DNA of 13,071 nucleotides. Source: an uncultured Bacteroidales bacterium (GTDB lineage: Bacteria; Bacteroidota; Bacteroidia; Bacteroidales; Bacteroidaceae). The stretch lies in NCBI GenBank assembly GCA_937906165.1, contig CALCYA010000057.1:1-13071 (forward strand), read 5' to 3'. The position numbers and the translations under genes are program-made. The notes under the pieces are model-generated. The model ran no database searches and was not told where the DNA came from. It saw only the letters and a list, made by a program, of their open reading frames with translations. Numbering within the stretch: the first letter of the stretch is position 1; every line of letters starts with the position of its first letter. Below, piece by piece: positions 1 to 6,077 of this stretch.

Positions 1-55
1 GCTGTGAAATGTCAAAGTAGACTTTGCCTATCTCGCTCGTTTGTTACTATATTTG
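1..55. repeat. 55-base direct repeat, copy 1
   Basis: Bases 1-55 are identical to bases 84-138, an offset of 83 bases; identity stops at base 56. The copy begins at the first base of the window, so the true repeat may extend further upstream. It contains a 14-base interrupted palindrome (CAAAGT-AG-ACTTTG, 13-26) and ends in TATATTTG (48-55), a match to the Bacteroides -7 box. No open reading frame of note covers it. The 28 bases between the copies (56-83) are A/T-rich and show no feature of their own. Confidence 0.95.
23..55 (+). promoter_or_regulatory. candidate upstream promoter (repeat copy 1)
   Basis: TTTG at 23-26 and TATATTTG at 48-55 are separated by 21 bases, which fits the Bacteroides -33 TTTG / -7 TAnnTTTG pattern. 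Because the whole unit is duplicated, this is a potential second promoter 83 bases upstream of the proximal one, both reading toward the DUF3857 gene pair. Its use is inferred from the motif only. Confidence 0.45.
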
Positions 56-83
56 AGATGAAACTCGAATATATACTGCACTC

Positions 84-138
84 GCTGTGAAATGTCAAAG
101 TAGACTTTGCCTATCTCGCTCGTTTGTTACTATATTTG
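84..138. repeat. 55-base direct repeat, copy 2
   Basis: This is a perfect second copy of bases 1-55. It includes the same palindrome (CAAAGT-AG-ACTTTG, 96-109) and the same terminal TATATTTG (131-138). It is the copy nearest to the first gene, ending 48 bases before that start codon. The repeat is visible directly; whether it is local to this promoter or dispersed in the genome cannot be told from one window. Confidence 0.95.
106..138 (+). promoter_or_regulatory. candidate proximal promoter of the DUF3857 pair
   Basis: TTTG at 106-109 and TATATTTG at 131-138 form a full match to the Bacteroidota housekeeping promoter pattern, with 21 bases between. Transcription would start around base 145, giving a leader of about 40 bases before the ATG at 187. 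The palindrome at 96-109 overlaps the -33 box, so a protein bound there could compete with RNA polymerase. That regulatory role is inference. Confidence 0.6.
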
Positions 139-151
139 CGGAAAGTTCGAG

Positions 152-185
152 AATTGTTGCAATTTTTATAAATAAAGATATTTAT
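152..185 (+). other. two A/U-rich inverted repeats in the leader of the first gene
   Basis: AATTG-TTG-CAATT (152-164) and ATAAATA-AAGA-TATTTAT (168-185) are both perfect inverted repeats, and the second ends one base before the ATG at 187. As RNA they would make short, weak A/U hairpins in the ribosome-loading region. They could tune translation, or they may simply reflect the A/T-rich leaders usual in this phylum. Confidence 0.4.
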
Positions 186-186
186 T

Positions 187-2187
187 ATGAAACTGTCTGT
201 AAAAAACTATGCTATGAATCTTCTATCGGCGTTTGTGTTGCTTGCTCTTTTTTCGTTTGATGTGGCAGCGCAGAGTGTCAACAGGAAAATGGGCAAACCC
301 ACGGCCGAGGAGTTGAACATGACGGTCTATGATGCCGATTCGTCTGCAGTGGCTGTTGTGCTCTACAAAGAGTCTTATGTCAGCTATGATTGGGGCCGCG
401 ACGATTTCCAGGTCACTTACAATTTCAAAAGGCGTATAAAGATTCTCAAGGAAGAGGGTGTAGAATATGCGAACGGAACAATCGTTTACATTGACAAAAA
501 GGACAAAAGTCTTCTGAAAGAGCATGTCTATGGCCTTGAGGCGTCGGCCTACAATCTTGAGAACGGCAAGGTGGTGCGCAATAAGATGAAGGATGAGAAT
601 GTGTTCACGGAGCGTGTGACCGACAATGTAATGCAGATGAAGTATGCAGTGCCCCAGGCGAAGGTGGGCAGTGTGGTCGAGGTGGAGTACAAGATTGTCT
701 CCGATTATTTCTTCCAGCCTCGCGACTGGTTCGCACAGGAGGGGATTCCCGTACGTTATGCCGAGCTTGAGATGCTTATCCCGGAATTCATCTCCTTCAA
801 TATCGAAAATCATGGAGCTGCTCTTCTGAATGTGACCTCTAAGCCGTCTAACCAGAATATGTCTATCGGCGGTGGTCTTGTCGCGTGTTCGTCCGAGGAA
901 CGCAAGTATGTGGGAGAATATCTTCCTGCCATAAAGGATGAAGAGTATGTGTGGTGTCCGCAGGACTATCTTACTCAAGTGAATATGGAGTTCAACGGTT
1001 ATGATATACCGGGTGTGATACATCAGAGTTATTCCGGAAGCTGGGACCAGGTAGACAAGACTCTTTTTGATGACAGTGATTTCGGTGGCCGTATGAAGGC
1101 TTCCAACCCGTTGCGTGAGGAGATGAAGGCTTTGTGCCTTGATACCTTGCCTACCGTGGAGAGGAAAGTTGTTGCCATTTATGGTCTTCTCAAGAGCCGT
1201 GTCAAGTGGAATGGCAAATATGCCTTGACGGGAAATAATTTCCGTCAGGTCCTCAAGGACGGAACAGGAGATAATGCAGATATAAACTTCATACTCATGA
1301 GCATGCTCAAGGATGCCGGTATTTCTTCTTATCCTGTGGTTATGAGCCGTAGGGACGAGAGGGCCTTGCCATATTCGCATCCCAGCATCGACCGCTTGTC
1401 TACCTTTGTGGTCGGTGTGCTTGAGAACGAGACGACGCTCATGTTCATTGATGCATCGGTGGAGCATGGCTATGTTAATGTCCTTCCTCCCCTGCTCATG
1501 ACTTCCAGGGCCAGGCTCATGATGCCGGGCAATTGCCAGTGGATTAATCTCCAGCAGTTGGGCTCACACTCGTTACGCCGCACAATACAGGCTTCGCTGA
1601 GTGCAGAAGGAGCGATAGAAGGCCTTGCGTCTACCTATTATTATGGAATAGAGGCGGCTGACAAGCGCGAAGGGTATTTTGCGGCAAAGGACAGCGCCGA
1701 TTATGTAAAGGCTATCGAGGACGAGAAGTCAATTGACATCACGGAGTACAACAGCTTCTCTATGAAGGATTTTACTCCTGTTGTCCGCGATGTGTTCAAA
1801 TTCACAAAGAGTGCCGATGTCAACGGCGACTACATATATGTGAATCCTATGCTTTTCGCCCACGTGGAGGCTTCTCCTTTCGTTAACGAAAAGCGTGACT
1901 TGCCGGTTGAGTTCCCTAACCAGACACAATATACTGTCAATGTGGTGCTTGATATCCCCGAAGGTTATGTTGTTGAAGATAAGCCCGAGTCTTGCAATAT
2001 AAAGATGAGTGACGGTGGCCTTTCTTTGTTGTATAACATAGTGCATCAGGGTAACAAGCTGATGCTCAAATATTCGTTCAATCTCGGCAATATGATGTAT
2101 CTGCCGTCCGCTTATCAGGAGCTGAAGTGGTTCTGGGATTTTGTGGCGGAGAAGAACAATGCAATGCTGGTGCTCAAGAAACAGTGA
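187..2187 (+). CDS. exported DUF3857 / transglutaminase-like protein with degenerate active site
   Basis: This 666-residue protein has an N-terminal signal peptide (hydrophobic core about 11-24, likely cleavage after Ala28 in VAAQ) and no lipobox, so it is probably periplasmic or otherwise envelope-located. Residues about 60-250 look like the DUF3857 beta-rich domain, about 320-430 like a transglutaminase-like fold, and the rest like a beta-rich C-terminal domain. The nucleophile region, normally G-D-C, reads GTGDNAD with Asn363 where Cys is expected. The position aligned with the catalytic His reads Thr406 (RLSTFVV). The acidic position survives as Asp422 in MFIDAS. Catalysis is therefore unlikely, and a binding or scaffold role is more plausible. 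It lies 4 bases upstream of an intact-site paralogue. Met10 is a possible alternative start, but Met1 supplies the charged n-region. The physiological function is unknown. Family assignment is by motif recognition. Confidence 0.85.
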   Translation: MKLSVKNYAMNLLSAFVLLALFSFDVAAQSVNRKMGKPTAEELNMTVYDADSSAVAVVLYKESYVSYDWGRDDFQVTYNFKRRIKILKEEGVEYANGTIVYIDKKDKSLLKEHVYGLEASAYNLENGKVVRNKMKDENVFTERVTDNVMQMKYAVPQAKVGSVVEVEYKIVSDYFFQPRDWFAQEGIPVRYAELEMLIPEFISFNIENHGAALLNVTSKPSNQNMSIGGGLVACSSEERKYVGEYLPAIKDEEYVWCPQDYLTQVNMEFNGYDIPGVIHQSYSGSWDQVDKTLFDDSDFGGRMKASNPLREEMKALCLDTLPTVERKVVAIYGLLKSRVKWNGKYALTGNNFRQVLKDGTGDNADINFILMSMLKDAGISSYPVVMSRRDERALPYSHPSIDRLSTFVVGVLENETTLMFIDASVEHGYVNVLPPLLMTSRARLMMPGNCQWINLQQLGSHSLRRTIQASLSAEGAIEGLASTYYYGIEAADKREGYFAAKDSADYVKAIEDEKSIDITEYNSFSMKDFTPVVRDVFKFTKSADVNGDYIYVNPMLFAHVEASPFVNEKRDLPVEFPNQTQYTVNVVLDIPEGYVVEDKPESCNIKMSDGGLSLLYNIVHQGNKLMLKYSFNLGNMMYLPSAYQELKWFWDFVAEKNNAMLVLKKQ

Positions 2188-2191
2188 TGCC

Positions 2192-4045
2192 ATGAGAAAA
2201 CTGCTGTTGTTCCTGTTGTTGCTTGCGAAGGGGGTCGCTGTTCATGCACAGGTCTATTCCGTTGTCGAGGAGAGTACGACGGATGTGGAGTATATCTCTG
2301 CTACGCAGATGGTGTGCAGGGAGCGGCGTGTGATAACCGTTCTTGACAAGAAGGGCCTTCATGCTGCCGATTTTCAGGTGAGTCTCAATAAGGGTTATTC
2401 CTCGTTGAATCGTTTCTCGGGTGTTGTGGCAGATGCCGATGGTAAGGTGGTGCGCAAGATTAAGAAAGGGGACCTTGCGTATTCCGAGTACTCTGAAATG
2501 CTCGCCGACGATGCCTGTTATTACCATTATGGATGTGCGTCTCCTGGCTATCCTTTCACGGTGACATACGAATGGGAAGAGAAACATGAAGATGGAATAG
2601 TGGGTTTACCGCTTTTTGTCCCGCAGAACGAGTATCATCAGGCTGTGCGCAGTGCGCATTATCACCTTGAAGCCTCTCCGGGGCTTGAATTCGGATATAA
2701 AGTGTTCAATGTCGATGCCGACGTCAAGGAGAGTGTAGGGGAAAAGGGACGCAAGGTGCTCGATATTGTGCTTGATAGTTTGCCGGCGCTTCGTAAGGAA
2801 CCATTCTCTCCCTCTATGTACGAACTTTTGCCTCATGCTTATGTCGTTCCTGCAACGTTTGTCTTTGACGGTTATGAGGGCAGTTACGCAAGCTGGCAAG
2901 AGTATGCGGCGTGGCTCCATTCTCTTATGGAGGGTAGAGGCGTATTGCCGCAGGACTTTGTCTTGGAACTGAAACAAAAGGCATCGCAGTGCGGTGGTGA
3001 CCGCGAGAAAGTGCAGCTTGTTTATGACATTCTCGCTTCGTCTACACGATATGTCAGCGTTCAGCTGGGTGTAGGCGGTATGCAGCCGGCTCCGGCGTCC
3101 GAGGTCCATCGCACAGGTTATGGCGATTGCAAGGCTTTGACGAATTATGCACGGGCAATGTTGGCAGAGCTGGGGATAGAGTCAAATTACGTGGTAATAA
3201 ATACTGAACGGGAGGATATCACGAAGGATTTTGTCAACGGAGCGCAATTCAATCATGCAATACTGCAGGTGCCTCTTCCTGGTGATACGCTGTGGCTGGA
3301 GTGTACCAATCCGACGTTGCCGTTGGGCTATCTGCACGACGGTATTGCCGGGCATGAGGCTCTTGTTGTTGATGATGCCGGTGGTGTAGTGTGTCGTTTG
3401 CCTGCATATGACGACTCGTTGAATGTCCAGTTGAACAGGATGACGCTGACGCTTGCTGCCGACGGTAGGGTGGTTGCTGCAGTGCGACGTGAATGCAGGG
3501 CTGCTCAATATGAGTCTCTCAAGTTCTTTTCGAGGCTCTCCGAGGTTGAAAAGCGTGACTTTTTGCGTTCGTCTCTGGATATGCCCAATGCCGATGTCGG
3601 CGGAATCGGTATTGAGGAAATCAAGGATGGTGAACCGTTTTTTGCGGTCGAGTGCTCTGTGGAGTCGGGCCGTTACGGCTCAAGAAGCGGCAACAGGCTC
3701 TTCCTTCCGTTGAATCCTTTCAAATCAACGGTCTCCCTCCCCGAAGAGGAGGAACGCCGCTCGGATATTGTGATAAGAAGCGGTGGTGTCTATCTGGACA
3801 GCGTTGAATTCGTTATACCCGATGGTTTAGAGGTCGAGTCTTTGGCGGAGCCGGTCGATGTCTCTACACCTTTCGGTAGTGTAAGCCTCAATGTCGTGCA
3901 GGAGGGCAATTCTGTTTTCGTGGTCCAAAGGTCGAGTATTGTTAAAGGACGTTATCCCAAGGAGATGTACGGGGCTCTGCGGTTATTTGTGAAGCTCCTG
4001 TCCGGTATAAGCGACTCTAAGATGGTTCTCCGTAAGGTCAAATAG
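2192..4045 (+). CDS. exported DUF3857 / transglutaminase-like protein, Cys and His intact
   Basis: The protein has 617 residues if started at the ATG at 2192, chosen because it begins a clean signal peptide (MRKLLLFLLLLAKGVAVHAQ, cleavage likely after Ala19). An in-frame ATG at 2141 would overlap the previous gene and spoil the signal. The reading order is DUF3857 (about 25-230), transglutaminase-like core (about 280-390) and a beta-rich C-terminal part. The core shows GYGDCKAL with Cys313 and QFNHAIL with His355. The third triad position carries Glu370 in WLECTNP rather than the usual Asp. Known transglutaminase-like proteins of this fold act as Cys-dependent proteases, amidases or cross-linkers; the substrate here is unknown. 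The gap to the preceding gene is 4 bases, so the two are almost certainly co-transcribed and may act together. A strong terminator follows. Confidence 0.87.
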   Translation: MRKLLLFLLLLAKGVAVHAQVYSVVEESTTDVEYISATQMVCRERRVITVLDKKGLHAADFQVSLNKGYSSLNRFSGVVADADGKVVRKIKKGDLAYSEYSEMLADDACYYHYGCASPGYPFTVTYEWEEKHEDGIVGLPLFVPQNEYHQAVRSAHYHLEASPGLEFGYKVFNVDADVKESVGEKGRKVLDIVLDSLPALRKEPFSPSMYELLPHAYVVPATFVFDGYEGSYASWQEYAAWLHSLMEGRGVLPQDFVLELKQKASQCGGDREKVQLVYDILASSTRYVSVQLGVGGMQPAPASEVHRTGYGDCKALTNYARAMLAELGIESNYVVINTEREDITKDFVNGAQFNHAILQVPLPGDTLWLECTNPTLPLGYLHDGIAGHEALVVDDAGGVVCRLPAYDDSLNVQLNRMTLTLAADGRVVAAVRRECRAAQYESLKFFSRLSEVEKRDFLRSSLDMPNADVGGIGIEEIKDGEPFFAVECSVESGRYGSRSGNRLFLPLNPFKSTVSLPEEEERRSDIVIRSGGVYLDSVEFVIPDGLEVESLAEPVDVSTPFGSVSLNVVQEGNSVFVVQRSSIVKGRYPKEMYGALRLFVKLLSGISDSKMVLRKVK

Positions 4046-4065
4046 ACTTTTATCTGTCATAACGG

Positions 4066-4108
4066 CTGTCCGTCGCCTGAATACTCAGGCGGCGGACAGT
4101 TGCTTTTG
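4066..4108 (+). terminator. rho-independent terminator after the DUF3857 pair
   Basis: A 15-bp stem (arms 4066-4080 and 4085-4099) with one U:G wobble encloses the loop ATAC and is followed by a T-rich run (TTGCTTTTG). It begins 20 bases after the stop codon of the second DUF3857 gene and separates this unit from recJ. Confidence 0.85.
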
Positions 4109-4182
4109 TGTGCCTGTTATCTGAAAAAATATTATTTACCCCGAAAAAATATGCACTTGATGCCGGAATATACAATCTCTTT

Positions 4183-4196
4183 TTGTAACTTTACAA
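4183..4196 (+). promoter_or_regulatory. candidate recJ-recQ-cstA promoter with overlapping palindrome
   Basis: TAACTTTA (4186-4193) is a near match to the Bacteroidota -7 box TAnnTTTG, with A for the final G. No well-spaced -33 TTTG was found, so this is a partial match. The same bases form a 14-base interrupted palindrome, TTGTAA-CT-TTACAA (4183-4196), which could be an operator or a coincidence. It is the best promoter candidate in the gap before recJ. Confidence 0.35.
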
Positions 4197-4352
4197 GTTG
4201 AAGAGAATTTGCTTTAATTTGCCCGTAATGTAGAGTTTGAGTATCGGCGTGCGGTTGACAGGTCCCGAGGGCAGGCCTGGAATGATTTTTATGGGTATAA
4301 CCCGTAATAGAGCATCTCTTCCCGAGCAAAGCAAAAATAAAAATAATATATA
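4197..4352 (+). other. leader region of recJ, possibly structured
   Basis: If transcription starts near 4200, recJ has an unusually long leader of about 150 bases. It contains small self-complementary stretches: CAGG-T-CC pairing with GGCCTG (about 4259-4280, one bulge) and GGGT-ATA-ACCC (4293-4303). It ends in an A-rich tract just before the ATG. No known riboswitch consensus was recognised and no convincing small gene was found on either strand. Structure and function are inference. Confidence 0.25.
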
Positions 4353-6077
4353 ATGGGTCAGAAATGGAAATATCAACCTCCGACATACGAACAGACTTTA
4401 GCGGCTAAGGCGCTATCGGCAGAGTTGGACATAAGTCCCATACTTTGCAGTTTGCTCGCGAAGCGGGGTATAACCTCTGCTGCCGAAGCAAGGAATTTCT
4501 TCCGCCCGAAGCTCAGCAATCTCCATAACCCGTTCCTCATGAACGACATGGACGTTGCTGTGAGGCGCCTCAACAAGGCTCTCGGTAAAAAAGAGCGCAT
4601 ACTTGTGTATGGCGACTACGACGTTGACGGCACAACAGCCGTGGCTTTGGTGTACAAGTTCCTGCAGCAGTTCTCATCGAATATAGACTACTATATTCCC
4701 GACCGTAACGAGGACGGTTACGGCATATCAAAACGTGGAGTGGATTACGCTTATTCAACAGGCGTAAAGCTCATTATTGTGCTCGATTGCGGCATCAAGG
4801 CTATCGATGAGATAGCATACGCAAAGTCGTTGGGCATTGACTTCATCGTGTGCGATCATCATGTGCCCGATGAGGAACTGCCATGTGCGGTCGCAATCCT
4901 CAATCCGAAGAGAGTCGACTCCACATATCCTTATCCGCACCTCTCGGGTTGTGGTGTAGGCTTCAAGTTCATGCAGGCCTTTGCCATGGACAACGGCATC
5001 CCGGCCGACCAACTCTACACATTGCTCGACCTTGTAGCGGTGAGCATAGCATCGGATCTTGTGCCCATTATGGGCGAGAACCGTATACTTGCATTCCACG
5101 GTATCAAACAGATAAATCATAGCCCGAGCATCGGTCTCAAGGCGATTATCCAGGTGTGTGGACTTGCCGAGAAGGAGATAAGCATCAATGACATAATATT
5201 CAAGATAGGTCCCCGCATCAATGCTTCGGGCCGCATACAGCAGGGTAAGGTGGCCGTTGACCTCCTCATTGAGAATAACCTGCGTGCTGCACTTGATATG
5301 AGCCAGCAGATAAACGAGTTCAACGAGACCCGCAAGGAACTTGACAAGAGTATGACCGAAGAGGCCAACCGTATTGTCGAAGGGCTTGAGAGCTTCGATG
5401 AGCAGCGTGCCATAGTAATCTTCAATGCCGACTGGCATCGCGGGGTGATAGGCATCGTGGCATCACGTCTCACCGAGGTTTATCACCGTCCGGCGGTGGT
5501 TGTTACCTGCAGTGGCGACATTGCTACGGGTTCGGCACGTTCGGTGACGGGCTTCGATGTGTACAAGGCGATGGAGAGCTGCCGCGACCTGCTCGAGAAT
5601 TTCGGTGGTCACACTTACGCAGCCGGTTTCTCGCTCAAGGTCGAGAATGTCGATGCTTTTGCAGAGCGTTTCAAGGAGTATGTATCCGAGAATATCCTGC
5701 CCGAGCAGACTTCGCCGGTGATAGAGATTGACGCGGAGCTCGACTTCCACCAGATATCGCGCAAGTTCTTCAACGACCTGAAGAAGTTCGCCCCACATGG
5801 GCCCGACAATCCAAAACCGATATTCTGTACACACAACGTGTGCGACTATGGAACGAGCAAGGTGGTAGGCCGCCGTCAGGAGCATATAAAGCTTGAGCTT
5901 GTCGACAACAAGTCGAACACCATACTCAACGGCATAGCTTTCGGGCAGAGCCGTCAGGCAAAATACATAAAGTCGAAACAATCATTTGACATCTGCTACA
6001 CTCTCGAGGACAACACCTACAAACATGGCGAGGTGCAGCTGCAGATAGAAAGCATACATACGAAGGTGACCCGATAA
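4353..6077 (+). CDS. recJ: single-stranded-DNA-specific exonuclease RecJ
   Basis: This 574-residue protein is close to the E. coli RecJ length. RecJ degrades single-stranded DNA 5'-3' in the cytoplasm, using Mn2+ or Mg2+, in recombination, mismatch and base-excision repair. The DHH phosphoesterase core is clear: motif I YGDYDVDG with Asp88, Asp90 and Asp92; motif III CDHHVP with Asp168, His169 and His170; and a glycine-rich LSGCGVGFK segment. The DHHA1 domain shows GGHTYAAG at 418-425, the substrate-end binding motif. The remaining C-terminal part fits the OB-like domain that follows in this family. No metal ligand appears to be missing. The start at 4353 follows an A-rich stretch and gives the expected N-terminus. 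The final A of its stop codon is the first base of the recQ start (TAATG), so the two are probably translationally coupled. Confidence 0.96.
   Translation: MGQKWKYQPPTYEQTLAAKALSAELDISPILCSLLAKRGITSAAEARNFFRPKLSNLHNPFLMNDMDVAVRRLNKALGKKERILVYGDYDVDGTTAVALVYKFLQQFSSNIDYYIPDRNEDGYGISKRGVDYAYSTGVKLIIVLDCGIKAIDEIAYAKSLGIDFIVCDHHVPDEELPCAVAILNPKRVDSTYPYPHLSGCGVGFKFMQAFAMDNGIPADQLYTLLDLVAVSIASDLVPIMGENRILAFHGIKQINHSPSIGLKAIIQVCGLAEKEISINDIIFKIGPRINASGRIQQGKVAVDLLIENNLRAALDMSQQINEFNETRKELDKSMTEEANRIVEGLESFDEQRAIVIFNADWHRGVIGIVASRLTEVYHRPAVVVTCSGDIATGSARSVTGFDVYKAMESCRDLLENFGGHTYAAGFSLKVENVDAFAERFKEYVSENILPEQTSPVIEIDAELDFHQISRKFFNDLKKFAPHGPDNPKPIFCTHNVCDYGTSKVVGRRQEHIKLELVDNKSNTILNGIAFGQSRQAKYIKSKQSFDICYTLEDNTYKHGEVQLQIESIHTKVTR

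Noticed and set aside
1..138. The 55-base repeats as a CRISPR array
   Set aside because: There are only two copies, the repeat is longer than usual CRISPR repeats, the 28-base spacer is A/T-rich, no cas gene is nearby, and the repeat carries promoter boxes.
1..186. Insertion sequence end or mobile element remnant at the left edge
   Set aside because: No transposase fragment, terminal inverted repeat or target-site duplication is visible; direct repeats with promoter boxes explain the sequence better.
223..1467. Long open frame (414 codons) on the - strand opposite the first DUF3857 gene
   Set aside because: It lies wholly inside a convincing + strand gene, has a His/Ile/Arg-rich composition with no recognisable domain, and fits a codon-bias shadow.
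2141..2191. Upstream in-frame start for the second DUF3857 protein
   Set aside because: It would overlap the previous gene by 47 bases and place a polar Arg/Cys-rich stretch before a good signal peptide; the ATG at 2192 is better.
4132..4386. Short - strand open frames in the gap before recJ
   Set aside because: They overlap the recJ start, have no recognisable motif, and their composition looks random; no promoter was seen for them.
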